From: Pithys albifrons albifrons
Lineage: Eukaryota > Chordata > Aves > Passeriformes > Thamnophilidae
Reading direction: 5' to 3'
Assembly (NCBI RefSeq): GCF_047495875.1
Contig: NC_092460.1
Location: forward strand, 34,203,054 to 34,267,053
Length of the DNA stretch: 64,000 nucleotides
Positions 1 through 12,108 of this stretch are shown piece after piece. Each line of letters starts with the position of its first letter. Position 1 is the stretch's first letter. A model generated the notes under the pieces. That model had not been told where the DNA came from. It saw nothing but the letters and a program-made list of their open reading frames with translations, and ran no database searches. The translations under genes and the position numbers were made by a program.

Positions 1-2970
1 GAAACATTTTCTGCAGCTATTTTTCCCCTGTCTAAAGTTCCATGTAAACTGGGATAAATCATCAAGCAATACTCACGCAAGCAAAAGTAGTTAAAAATAA
101 CAAAATAAAACTATGCTAGATACGCATCAACAACTGTATTTTAAAATGAAAAAAAAAATTAGAAGCCACTCAGAAAGCATGCTGAAATTGTTTACATGTG
201 GGAAGCTGATTAAACTAACAAGTTTTCAAAGCTGGACTCTTGGGGTTCTGAAGTCAACCCTTAACTCATGGATTACCAAGCCACCAGCCTGATGCAAAAA
301 TCTGGTTAAAAAACTGCGCTTTTTTGTGAGAAGATGAGCAGAATTCATTTGTTTTGAAATCATAGTCTGGCATCTTTAACAACAACCACAAAATATGTTA
401 TCAAGATTCACCTGTCTATTCCTTGATATCCCCTTGAGCTTGTCCAATCCTACTCTGCCTATGCAAGTAACCTCTTTATGATGTCTGCACTAATACATCA
501 GAAACTCCTCATCAGTCAGAATCTGTGCATTCAGAAGGTACCAGTGAAAGTCATCTCCACAGAACCTCTCATTGTCAAACTCTTCTTTGACTTAGAGGAG
601 CATCTGACTTCTCCTGATGCCGCCACAGGTGGGAAGCCAGGAAAGGGATCAGGGGAACCGCTACTTGAGACCCTGCAGTGGGCTGGTGAGTCCCCTCGGC
701 ACTGAAAAAAGGGAAAGAAAGCTGGGAAAGGGGGAGAAGAGAACAACCTCAGAACCCAGAAGCTCAATCAGTCTCAGCAAAGCCACCAGCAGGAGGTTCC
801 TACAGGCTTTCCACCACTGCCATCCACTCATTAGAAAGCAATTGTGCACTCCATGCTGACACTATAGTCATCATCAAAACTTGCTGTCTCAATGAGAGAA
901 GACTGAAGAAGGAGTGCCATATTATTTTTATTGAGAGAGGAAATACACTGGAGGAAAGATAAAGAGAAAAAAATAGCATAGCTATATAATAATACATTTT
1001 CCCTACTACCTCCCAATATCCGTCTCCCACTGAGTTTTTAACTGTTTTTCCAAATTCATGCATGTTACCTTCTATAACAGTACCACCAACTTCACTTCCC
1101 TGAGGATGGCTCCTTAGAACTTTTCTAAATTGCTGTAAAGCTCAGCAAATACTTAAAACTGTGATCAGTGCCTCTAAACATCAATACTTGAACTATTAGG
1201 ATAAAAATCAGACATTGCAACAAATCCTGGAAATTCAGACTTACTTATAGTCCTTTGTGCCTCACTCATCTCTGCCTGGAAAAGATCCTGAAGACACTCA
1301 TAACCACAATACTAAGCATGTTTTGTATGAGTGCCACAACATTACAGTACAAATTTAATGACAACAGTGGGAACTGACCCCTTAGTTATATTAAACATCA
1401 TCTCTAGCAGGGATTTTCAATTTTGAAAGCTTAATCCAAATCAAATAAGCTGCAGCTACAAATCAGACCTCCCCCTGCAGAACTGGCCTAATGAGAAATC
1501 ATAATCAGTGTGAGATAAAAACTTCAGTGAGCTTACAATTAATAATATTGACCCCAAAATTCCTTTCCACGAACTTCCTACCCCTTGTAGAAGTTTGATT
1601 AGCACAATCCAAAATGTCTAAGAAACTAAAAAGAACAAAACCAAGCACCACAAAAAAACCAAAATAAACCAAAAACCAAAACTCACAAATGACCACAGAA
1701 AAAACCCTCAACACTCATGGCACATACAACACTATATCAACACAGGTGTGGCCATGTCAGAGCATCAACTCATTCACAGGCTGATGTAATACCACATAAT
1801 AATGGAGTAACTCCCACCCACTGATTTTGAAGGGTAAATACAGCTAAGATCACAGTTTCTAGAGAAAACTTCTTACACCATGAAAGGTATTTTCCTTGTA
1901 GGCCACAGCATCTCTCATCAAGAGCTTTCAGCCAAATCAGATGGAAGAAGCTGCAGGCAGGAGCTGTAGGGTACCTGCTCTGACAAACAAAGAGAGGTAG
2001 CAATGGACTTTTCTTTCCTTTTTCTTGTTTAGTTTTCAGTCACAACAAATGAATGAAATGAACTAAAGAAAAGAACTAAGCTGAGAAAAAAACAAAGTAA
2101 AATTAGTAACAGGCTAAGAGCATATACCCACTGCCTGGGGCAACATACGGCTGATGGATGATGACAGCCAACAGACGAATCCTCATTCCCTGTCTACTAA
2201 ACAAATTAGTAATCTCATCAATATCACCACTACATTCACCTTCTGCAGCAGCTGCTGCTGCAACACAACTGCTGTTAAGCTTTAGGGGGAAAGCCTGGCT
2301 TTGTCTTGTAGTTTGCCAGATCCTGTGGGCATTCAGGATTACCACCTTTGAAAAATAATTAACCTGATAAGATTTTTTTTGTTGTTGTTGTTTTTACCAT
2401 TTATTTTTTAAAAAGCCTGCAGACTTGTGTATTAATATGGTCACCTGCATGGCTCACTCTGAAGCCCTAGGAATCTGCAGAATCTGAACCTTCAGGGCCT
2501 TCCCAGCTGCCAGAGTCTCTCCAATTAACATCTGAGTTCAGAGACCTTAAGTTTGAAGAGGACACTAAGACTTCTCAGGCTGACATCTGACTCTACACTC
2601 CCCTTTGCTCATTATTCCTAAAGTTTCTCTCTTTAAGTGACTACAAACTAAGACTTGCAAATATGGGGTTTGGATATCTAAATACACCTTGCTTCCTCCC
2701 CATCCCCAAACTGTTCTGAGACCCATATAGCACAGGAACATCCAATGCTGCCAAAAAAAAAAAAGGCTATCTTCACTTCCAAAACGCATTAAAAAAGACA
2801 TGATTAAACATTCCAACCCACAAAGATCAAATTTCAACCACAACACAAACCACAGCATATCACTTGTTGTATTAAGTCTACTTTACAAAGCATTCCAGAA
2901 AACACACACTCGCCAATAGTTGCAGCAAATTCTAACTACAATTTCACTTTAGCTGGAACTGAGGAAAAAA
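1..2970. other. unassigned non-coding DNA
   Basis: This AT-rich stretch contains only short open frames, none with a recognisable domain or plausible splice structure. A short CTG/GCA-rich run lies near 2241-2275, and several A-runs lie between 2700 and 2975. I recognise no repeat family here. It may be intergenic or intronic. Confidence 0.6.
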
Positions 2971-2974
2971 AAAA

Positions 2975-3817
2975 GGAGAATTTAGAACATTTGGAAGAAG
3001 GGGACACAACTCAAGAGGACTACAAGGATGTTGTGAGGTTACACAGAAAGAAAATTAGATGTGCCAAAGCCCAGCTAGAACTTAATATGGCTACTACTAC
3101 AAAAGACAACAAAAAATGTTCCTATAAATACATCAGCAACAAGAGGAGGACTAAGGAGAATCTCCGTCCTTTATTGGATGCAGGGGCAATCACACTGACA
3201 AAGAATGAGGAAAAGACAGAGGTGCTTAATGTCTTCTTTGTCTCAATCTTTAATAGCAAGACCAGTTTTTCTCACAATACTCAGCCCCAAAAGCTGGAAC
3301 ACACAGAGCAGAATGAAGTTCCAGAACTCCAGAGGAAATGGGTAGAGACCTACTATGTCACAGTGGAACGTGCCCAGAGAAGGACAACTAAGCCAGAGCA
3401 GTCGGGAGCACAAGTCTTTGGAGGAGAAACTGAGCTAGCTGGGGTTGTTCAGCCTAGAGAAAATGAGGCTCTAGAACAGCTTTATGTCTCTCTACGACTA
3501 CCTAAAAGGAGGGTATAGACAGGTGGGAGCTGACCTCTTCTCCCAGGTAACAAGTGATTGCTCAAGAGGAAATGGCCTGAAGTTGCTCCAGGCAATGTTT
3601 AAGTTGGATGGACACAAGGAAAAATCTCTTAACCAAAAGGTTGTTAAGCCCTGTAACAGGCTATCCAGGAAAGTGGTCGAGTCACCATCCCTAGAGATAT
3701 TTAAAATATGTGTGGATATGAAACTTAGGGACAAAGTTTAGCAGTGGAGTTGGCAGTGCTGGGTTAGTGGTTCAAATCAATGATCTCAAAGGTCTCTTCC
3801 AATCTAAATGATTCTGA
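2975..3817 (+). mobile_element. CR1 LINE fragment with internal deletion (ORF2 parts plus 3' UTR)
   Basis: CR1 is the dominant avian non-LTR retrotransposon; its ORF2 carries an endonuclease and a reverse transcriptase. The first part (about 2991-3315) translates to the Lys/Arg-rich linker before the reverse transcriptase, with DYKDVVRLHRKKIR, KAQLELN and KTEVLNVFF recognisable. The frame then jumps, between about 3315 and 3370, to the C-terminal ORF2 tail. That tail begins with VERAQRRTTK, shifts frame near 3393, and continues at 3484-3741 with [33 protein letters not shown] and a stop after LRDKV. The catalytic palm region is missing between the two parts. A short 3' UTR follows, ending in the typical gatct-aaaggtct-ttccaa-ctaaatgattct pattern near 3817. 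The copy is non-functional. Its 5' boundary is approximate. CR1 identity is firm; the subfamily is not determined. Confidence 0.9.
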
Positions 3818-4149
3818 GTCTAAAAAGAATGAAAATTTAATTTATGCTGTTCAAATGCAAAAATATATATGCATTTATGTTCACATGCACAGACAAACTT
3901 GCTCTCCTTTTTCCCCACTCAATGCACCTAAAAAGGTGTTTCATTTTTTCACAAAGTCCAATAATTTTCCTTAAAGGTCTTGAAACAGTAAAGCTGTCTA
4001 CAATGGTTTACATCAACTGAAGATTTATTTGTCAATAACCTTTGTTATTAAATAAAATATTTGCCATTTTTTTCATTTATCGTCTTTCACTGGAAAATAT
4101 GTAATATATGGAACAACTTCTTTCTGAAATAAACTATGCAGGGATCATT
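3818..4149. other. AT-rich spacer between two CR1 copies
   Basis: About 330 bases of AT-rich sequence separate a plus-strand and a minus-strand CR1. No gene, repeat family or RNA was recognised. Confidence 0.55.
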
Positions 4150-5125
4150 GAATCATCATAGAATGGCTTTGGTTCTTTAGGAGAACCTAAAGATCATTTA
4201 CTTCCAAACCCTACTGCCTGACATAGGCAGGGATGCTGCTCACCAGAGCAGGTTGCTCAGAGCCCCATCCAACCCAACCTGCCCTTGAACACTTCCAGGA
4301 ATGGGGCATCCACAACTTCTCAGGCACTCTGTTCCTGTGCCTCACCACCCTCACAGTAAAGAATCTCACTAACATCTAAACTAAATCACCCCTCTTTTAG
4401 TTTAAAACCCTTCCCCCTTGCCGTATTACTATCTGCCCATGTAAAAAGTCACTCACGCTCTCTTTCACAAGCCCCCTTTAGGAACTGGAAGGCTGCTGTC
4501 TCCTTCCCCTCTCCAGACAGAACAGAACCAATTCCCCCAGCTTTTAATCATAGGAGAAGTGCTCCATTTCTCTGATCATCTTTTTGACCCTTTTGTGGAC
4601 CCTTTCTGATAGGTCCACATCCTTCTTGTACTGGGGACCCCAAAGCTGGACTCAGGACTCTGGGCAGGGTTTCACAAGGGCAGAGCAGAGGGGCAGAATC
4701 CCCTCCCTTGACGTGCTGCCCACCCTGCCTTTGACACAGCCCAGGATGCCATGCACCTCTGGGCTGCAAACACACACTGTTGGCTCATGTCCAGCTTTTC
4801 ATCCACCAGAGCCCCCTAGTCCTTCTTGTCAGGACCACTCTCCATGAGTTCTTCTCCCAGTCTGTACTTGTTTCTGGGATTGCCCCAGACCAAGTGCTGG
4901 ACCTGGCACTTGGACTAGTTAAACTTTAATAGGTTCTTCATGGGCCCACTTCTGAAGATTGTCCAGGTCTCTCTGGATGGCATCCCTTCTTTCTGTTGAG
5001 CCAAGTGCACCACTCAGCTTCATGTCATCTGAAAACCTGCTGAGGGTACACTCAATCTCACTTTTCTATGTCATGGATAAAAATATTAAAGTGCCCTGGT
5101 CCCAAGACAGAGACCTGAGGGATAT
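4150..5125 (-). mobile_element. CR1 LINE, 5'-truncated, RT C-terminus to 3' end
   Basis: Read on the minus strand, this is the last third of CR1 ORF2 plus the 3' UTR. Near its 5' end it keeps [16 protein letters not shown]. The F-S-D-D (codons at 5024-5035) is the reverse-transcriptase catalytic motif, usually F-A-D-D in CR1. [16 protein letters not shown] follows, then RVHKRVKKMIREMEHF and finally EVVDAPFLEVFKGRL. Stop codons and frameshifts interrupt the frame, so it is a dead copy. The 3' end lies near 4150, where the plus strand reads aatcatcatagaatgg, the reverse of the CR1 terminal repeat. Truncation at the 5' end (near 5125) is typical of target-primed reverse transcription. Divergence by eye is substantial, so the insertion is old. 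Confidence 0.92.
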
Positions 5126-5639
5126 GTGTAAATACTTTAAGTGCAGAAATTCACCAAATATTCACTACAATGCTTCATGGTTACATTAGAATTTTTCCAC
5201 CCATGAAAAATCTAAAGGTGTTCACAGTAATGGCTGATGATAATTCCCACTGACTCAGCCTTCCTAGTTGTTAACAGCTGAAATCTTAACTGCATATCAG
5301 GATCAATGTCTTCTTGTGGGGTCACCTAAACCAAAGGAATGTGTTTTTTCATAACTGACGCTATGAAAAATTCACACTGGTTACTACTTCTCCTACATAA
5401 TATATAAGAAACTAAACAAAACTTTCAAAAACATATCAGGCAACAAGGGAACTAAAAATTTTGTTACTATATGGGATTTTCTCATTATTTCCCCTTAGTT
5501 TCCTTGGGTTTGTGTTTTGGTTTGGTTCTCTTTTTGGTGTCCTGTCATGTGTGTCATTGTTATGTCCCACCCCTAATTATTTGGCCATATCATAGGCCTA
5601 TTCCCTTTGGCACTTAATCATACACAAAAACGTTCTATT

Positions 5640-5960
5640 GCTTCATAAACTCCATCACAATGAACATAATCCTTTAGTTAAGTGCCAATTAATTATTAAA
5701 AACATTCACTGAGGATTAACAATCATAAAATAGATACAGTTCTATTATGTAGTTGTTAATCCTCAATAAATCTACATTTAATAGACAGCATTTTAGTAAG
5801 AGCTAGACTACTTAAACTAATGCTTTATATTTAATTAGATAATTATTGCATGTTAAAAATACATTCATTAGGTTTAATAACTGTGTAATAAGCATACTTC
5901 TAATAGACAGATTAGTAATCCTCAGAAAACGAGATTTTTTTTAGTAATCACTTGTGTTAG
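5640..5960. promoter_or_regulatory. candidate AT-rich regulatory element with repeated TAATCC motifs
   Basis: A perfect 13-bp inverted repeat (TGAGGATTAACAA at 5710-5722, TTGTTAATCCTCA at 5753-5765) is separated by 30 bases. TAATCCTCA recurs at 5916-5924. TAATAGACAG occurs at 5779-5788 and again at 5901-5910, so the two words appear in mirrored order. TAATCC is the known core site of K50 homeodomain factors (OTX, PITX, GSC). Many TAAT/ATTA cores fill the rest. That this is a conserved enhancer is inference; it could also be the remnant of an old repeat. Confidence 0.3.
5710..5765. repeat. 13-bp perfect inverted repeat, 30-bp spacer
   Basis: The arms 5710-5722 and 5753-5765 are exact reverse complements and could fold into a stem-loop. 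Each arm contains one GGATTA/TAATCC core. Confidence 0.85.
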
Positions 5961-6570
5961 CATCCAAGAGCTACTCTCCAACATGAAAGCCAGTATTCTA
6001 CGTCTTTCCTGCTTAGAGAAACACAGGCCAAGAAGGGGTTAATGACCCCCAGTCCACACTCTTTATGGGGCCCAGGATGAGGACAGAGGAGTCACAAGTT
6101 CACCTGCATCCAAGTGTTATGGTCCCTTGAAACACCTGAGATGACACCTCTCCAGAAAGGAGTCCACCCTTTCCTAACACTGTATCACATGGCAAGAAGG
6201 TAGTCTTGAAATCAAGACAAAGGGCTTGGTCTGGAAGGGATAAGCAGATCCAATAAGATAAATCTCTAACAGCAAAGAACTCACTAGGGCTTCCAATTAT
6301 TTAGAATAAGGCTAAATGAATATCCAGCTGTACAAAGATGCATTTCATGTTATTTTATTTCTTGTATTTTTCCCGTTGTTGCTATCCTCTTAAAAAATAA
6401 AATTAAATTTAAAAAAGGCTTGGCAGGAGACAGGCACATCCTGTTATTCCTCTGGTACCAAACTCAGGCATCAGCCAAAGGCAGATAGGCACAATGCCTG
6501 TTTCTAGGACTGAAGCCATGGAAACTGTCTATACCATAAATACCATGGAGTGGCCTTCTTAAGAAAAAAG

Positions 6571-6613
6571 TTTATGGTCCCTTCCCACTCAAAACACTCT
6601 ATGATTCAATGAT
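6571..6613 (+). mobile_element. CR1 3'-tail remnant
   Basis: The short stretch reads ttatggtcccttcccactc, followed by aaaacactctatgattcaatgat. This is the characteristic CR1 3' end with its degenerate 8-bp terminal repeat. Only about 43 bases remain, so this is a severely 5'-truncated insertion. Confidence 0.65.
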
Positions 6614-8575
6614 AAAACAATAACCAATCCCTCAAAGCTGTAAGAACTATCTTGTGATACAGTAGGAATATTAACTTACATATTCTATGCCTCTGAAAAT
6701 CTATCACTCCCAGCTGATGGTCAGTACCTAGTAACAGTGACTTGTGAGATGGTGTTTCAGATGACCCTTAAAATCCCTTGTAGTAAAATTAGTCTTGCCT
6801 TTCCCCCTTGCACTTCAGTGATGAGCTGATTTTAGTGACTGCTCTCTTTGAAGAGGTGTTAGTTCTCAAACCAATGCCAGTGCATTGCATCTCAATAATA
6901 ATAGACCTTGTTTTCTTTTGGTGTAAGGAATAAACCTGTAGTTCTGTAAATCTGTGACTGCTTATACTCCCTTCTGGAACCAAAAGTGAGGAAAAAGGAA
7001 AGACAGTAGTCAGACAGAATCAAAAAGCACAGATTTTGGCTACTATTTTAAGACTTGTATTGACACCATAAGTGATCTATATTCCTTCTTTAAAGTGTAG
7101 CTACAGCAGCTCAAAGTTAACTTCAGTATGTTTTTAAAAAGTGTCACAAAACTCCACCTAACTTGGCAACAGTAGTTACTCTTTAATATGAACAAGGAAC
7201 TGCTCTGGATTTCAGCTACAGGATTGCAGTCACTGGGCCTATTTTGATGCAAATATTCATTTTCTACACTTCACAAATGTCCTTAATGTTAAGAGTAACA
7301 TTTAGTAATAAAAGTAAATATTACTTGATGCTATAAGTATCAGCATGTTTTGAGTTTTCAGAATAGCAAATGTTCCAACAAGACTAAACAGAATTTTTTA
7401 AGGATCAGTAATTTTTGGTAAATTCTGCTGTAAATTCCCAGTAACAGCAAAGAAATCTTTTCTTCTTTAGTAGCATAGAACCACTGCCCTCTCTTTATGC
7501 AAAAGGAGGGCATATGTTTCGGTCCAAGATGGAGAACAAAATGACACAAACACACAATCTTTTTTCCTCTTTCTCAGGTCTAACTGCAGGGACTGATAAA
7601 GACCTAGGTACCCTACTGTCCTTCTCAGCTCAACACACCACACAGTTATCCCACACCTTAAAAAATATTAAAGGAAGTAACTTCCAATTTGAGGACGGCA
7701 AACTGAGCAAAAAGAGGTCTTATAAAAGAACTAGAGAGTAATGTCTACTTGAGCAACTGCCCCCTTAGCATAGCTTTCAGAAAACTGTGGATTTTCCAAT
7801 ATACCCAAAGGTGAATTGATACCTAGTACTGCTGTTGCACAGTGCCCTGTCTGCGCAGCTGAACGTGTGACTCTGCACAAACAGCAAGCCAGGGGAAAGG
7901 AGGGAAGGCATAAGGAATGGGGGAATAACAGGGCTGCTAGGGTGGCTGAGGGAGAAGGTGCTCATGGCTGCTGCCTGGACAGTCCCAACATCTATCAAAA
8001 CGGAGATGGAAAAACCCTTTTGGATTAGGTTAGGTCCTCACAGCACCCACATCACAGAGAAAAGAAGTTGCATTAATCTCTCCTGTACTTACCGTTGCCA
8101 CACAACCCCAAACTCCCTCTCAGCCCGCCTTCCCTCCCAGTAAATTATCTGGAGTTTTTTCCCAATGAGGAGGCCTCCTTTTACAATACACAGAGGAGTA
8201 TAAATGCCTCACTATTCCAGTAGCCTAAAACTCCATTGTATAGCAAAAACCAACCAACCACAAATGTCTTTAAAAAAAATTGCAAGTCTGGGACGCTGCT
8301 GGAGTGGCCTTATGGATATAGCAGGGTGAGAGAAAGAAGAGGCCAATCCTGTTCTCCATTGATCCTACATCTGGGCAGAACTCCCACATGGAGCCAGGGA
8401 CCATAAGCATTTACTCCTGCAGAGTCAGTCTCAGGGCCTGGAGCAAGCCAGGCTGTGCATGGACACTCCTGGTTTATGCCCTGTCCAGGCAGGCTAGAGC
8501 ACTGTCTGCTCTTCCAGCAGCAGCACAGCAGCTCTGAGGTTCAGCAACAGCTTCTTCATGCAGACGCACATGGCA

Positions 8576-8609
8576 CACCCTGGTGGCACTGGTCTCACCC
8601 TGGTGGCAC
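8576..8609. repeat. 14-bp direct repeat, period 20
   Basis: CACCCTGGTGGCAC occurs at 8576-8589 and 8596-8609 in a GC-rich stretch. It is probably a small local duplication. Confidence 0.7.
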
Positions 8610-9119
8610 CTGGGCTTGGGCCATGGGGAGGGTGCTGGGCTTAGATCCTGCCTCTGCCCAGCTGCATCTCCACACTTTCATGCCAAACCCCAGGAGCTGC
8701 TCTGCACAAGGACAGAGGAGGCTTACCAGTTACAGCTGTTTGAATGAGTAGTAATTGCAGCTGGGGGTCCTTCATCTCATGTCACACAGAGGAGGAAAAT
8801 GGGTCAGACATAACGTGTTTGGTTAAGTATCTAAACTGAAAAGGTACTATTTTCTTTTAAATTATATAGTCTTTACTGAAAGTAAGGTTACCAGTGCAAG
8901 GCTTTCTAGCTTTAAAATGTAACAGGGACATGCCCTCTGAGGGTCAGACTTTCATTTGCTGATGTTAATTCTCAGCTGCCTGTTATTCGTCCTTCATTGT
9001 AGCCTCTGTCTTAGCTGGGCACACTCCTGATTCCCTGCTATATCCAGACGGTCCATGTAAATAGTGTTTATGTTAAGGAAGTCATGTTCTGTGTGACTGG
9101 AGCACATAGAAACTGATGT

Positions 9120-9310
9120 TGTTGTCACTTTAGATTAAGCTCTCATTTTAGCAAAGGAGGCAATTGGAGCAGGCAGCTGAGTGGCCGAATGAAATATTCA
9201 GCTCATTTCGTTTAAAGCTGTCCCCCTGTCTCCATTGTTCAGGCTGGCAGGGCTGATTAACCCTTGCTGGTGCCGTCGCAACAACTGCTCACTCTGTCCC
9301 TCCACTCCCA
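9120..9310. promoter_or_regulatory. candidate conserved non-coding element
   Basis: This is a repeat-free block of balanced base composition with packed motif-like words. They include CCATTGTTC (9232-9240, matching the SOX consensus), two GATTAA homeodomain-like cores (9133-9138 and 9254-9259) and a CAGCTG E-box core. No open frame crosses it convincingly. The regulatory role is inferred from motif content only. Confidence 0.25.
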
Positions 9311-10190
9311 CAAAACCAAGACCCCAAACACTCAGGCAGGTTTCAAAGGTCAGCAAGATATTTGCTGGGCTTTCCCCCCCACCCCATTAGTGAACTATAA
9401 GGAAAAGGAAAACTAACCTTTCAGGCTCCCATCACTTTGTAAAGAAGAGAAACAAAATACTTAGCAATGGTCAAGCATATTCCCCAAGCTTAAGGCAGGC
9501 AAGAACACTGCTCCCATTAACCACAGTTTGGCACCTGACACCTGTGACCATCCTGCTAACCTTGAGCCAGCCCCAAGCACTTCATGAACTCCTCCTCATG
9601 GAGGATTACATAATTTACTTTTTTACCAAAACTATTGACAGCAAACAATATGCCAAAATAAACATAAAGCATGGGCTACAGGAGGCAATGTCCAACACTG
9701 CTGCAAGAGCTCAGCTGTCGCTGATGCGTGCAGTCTGTGGCTGTGTAGAGCACTGCAGCCCAAGGCTTCAAACACTGCTGCCACAGGGCTGTTTGCCCAC
9801 AGCTACCCTAAAACCTACTTTGTAAATGCCTTGGCCACAGCATTACCACCGCACTGAACCGAGCACAGCCTTCCCTCTCAGGCAACAATCTCAAGGAGTT
9901 TTCTAAGATGCAAAGTTGTTACAGGAGGAGTAGTGAATGCTCAAGCATGCAATGCCTGATGTTCCAAACCAGAGAAGAGTACTATTAAATGGTCTTCCTT
10001 TGGCTTGACTTGTTGTGAAGAAGGCCTAATGCTGTTTCATGACAGGCACTTTCAAAACAAAGGCACACTTGTGCCACATCAAGCACTGTGTCACTCATGC
10101 TGAAAAGTCTCTGATGCTTCAAAGAGCTCAGCAGTACTTGCTCACACTACAGGGCTTGGGTTCCTTAGCCCAAGATGGAATTCCAGGTTT

Positions 10191-10320
10191 CACAGAATAC
10201 TCTTAAGTTGGAAGGGACCCACAAGGATCATCAAGTCCAATTCTTAAGTCAGTGGCCCCAGTAGGGATCAAACCAACAACCTTGATGTTATTAGCACCAT
10301 GCTTTAACCAACTTTAGAAA
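10191..10320 (-). mobile_element. tRNA-Ile-derived SINE with CR1-like tail (TguSINE1-like)
   Basis: Read on the minus strand, the element starts with a tRNA-like head (about 10253-10320). The head keeps the D-arm sequence around the A box (worn TTGGTTAAAGC), the anticodon-loop sequence GCTAATAAC with anticodon AAT, and a B box GGTTTGATCCC (10264-10274, one change from GGTTCGATCCC). The 3' half (10191-10250) is a CR1-type end with tgatccttgtgggtcccttcc. Known passerine SINEs (TguSINE1) have this tRNA-Ile plus CR1 architecture and are mobilised in trans by CR1. Several substitutions and the worn acceptor end show it is an old, inactive copy. Confidence 0.85.
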
Positions 10321-12108
10321 CAAGACACTGAAAATTCTTGGAAAAGTGATAGTAAGAGCCCCAAACACTGTAAAGTCATACTATCATAAACTGCAATATT
10401 GAGGGTAATAGCATTTTATTTTTAATGAGAGATTCTTTGGTATTTTAAGCTCAAGCACAGGTGACAAGTTCTCTGACAAGTACTGCACCAATTCACCCTT
10501 TGATCTGTATTTTGCACTAAACTGCCAAAAGAAAAAGTACATCCATTAAAAACATCAGTAATTATACAAGCTACAGTTATATGACAGAAGACAACCACAA
10601 AAGTAACTCTGTTCTGAAACAGTTTAAATTATAACTCCCTGCCATCCTCAAGACACTGAACTGTACATATATGCTTATCTCCTCTGTTCCTAAGGCATTT
10701 CTCTAGGATATAACAGTGGGTACTATTGATAAATGGATAAACCTTGTAAAATAATACTTATACTACCTAAATGACTAATTTTCAATAGCCTTGCAGCTGC
10801 ATTTTACTGTGACATTTTACAACATAGTTCATATGAGAGTATCCCATAAGAGCACTTACACCAATATTCTCCACTTGCATATAAAGCATAATATTCTAAC
10901 TTCATTGTAATGATTTCAGCAGAGCAAAATCTCATCAATTGCATGTTTGCTTTGCTGGTTACCTGAATAAATAAGCAGTTATCTATGAATGACTTGTGAA
11001 TGCAGATAATAGTATGTTAACAGGAGAGTGTAAACATTAAACATGATGTGTTGGATGTAATAATTGAGTACACAGTTTAATTATTAGAATTTTTTTCCCC
11101 ATTTGGTATCTTGAAGATTATATTACCTGATTCCAATACTCTATGTATCTGCTTAAGATTTAATGCCCAATTCAACAAGATCTTTGAGTGCTGTTTATAT
11201 AAGGGTATTAGTACCTCCAAATAAAATATACACCTGTCATCATGAAACAAAGTCCTACATGTTATAAGACCTATTTCTTCAAAGACTAACCTTCTAAATC
11301 TCAAAAGCAATGAATGAAATAATTCTTCAGTAATCTTTTCTGATACTTTCCTGAGCAAGAAGTACACAGATGTAGCTAAACTCTTATAATCAGTCTAAAT
11401 ATAAGTGGTTGTAAACCAAGTTTATGTTATGCATGAACATATTTTAGACCTATGTACTGGGAACAGTGGAGTGCTTGACATCTGGAGTTAGACAGTGGTG
11501 AATTGTAGCACACACACATCATGCTCATCTGCATAAATATCTATTTCCAGAATCACCAGGGCTCAAACTGTCTCAGCTTTCTGCTAATTTAAAATCATCA
11601 TTCATTTGAAATATCAGGAAAAAGCCAAACATGTAAGTTACCCTGCCAAAACTCAGTTTTGGAGGTATATTTTCCCCATTCCCCTCACTCTTTTTAATAA
11701 AAATTTTAGAATCACACATATAAGCATACCTTGTTACCCTGATACTTGACCCACCTGCACCTCCTAAAGACCCCTATCTCAGGATGGCCAGTATGAAGGT
11801 GGATGGACACTAATTAGGGGAGGAAATAAAACAAACCCAAACCAGTAAGGGTCCTGCAGAAAGCACGACTAATTCCAAAGGTAGTGTTCTCCCTGACAGG
11901 CTGCACAAGTCAGTAATGATGCCAGCACAGTGCTCAGAGACCCTGCAGACAGAGGTGTTGGTTCGGCAGGAGAGTCTCAGAGATCCGAAGGGCTGTGGTC
12001 ATTAAAACTGCGGCACCTTTTGAAGGAATTGAGTTATTAACCTCCCTGACCCCAGACAAATTTAAACCCGACTAACTGCACATTCCTCTGAGGAATCAAG
12101 GCACGTGT

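Larger units (their letters stand above)
5126..6570. other. unassigned AT-rich non-coding DNA
   Basis: No coding frame or transposon family was recognised. The notable part is a very AT-rich block at 5640-5960 with a 13-bp inverted repeat and duplicated short motifs, listed separately. Confidence 0.55.
6614..10190. other. unassigned non-coding DNA
   Basis: No recognisable gene. The part from about 7900 to 8750 is locally richer in GC and holds a 20-bp-period direct repeat of 14 bases at 8576-8609. A candidate conserved element lies at 9120-9310. The remaining short frames have no protein-like features. Confidence 0.5.

Noticed and set aside
4584..4847. 87-codon plus-strand frame
   Set aside because: It is antisense to the CR1 ORF2 C-terminus.
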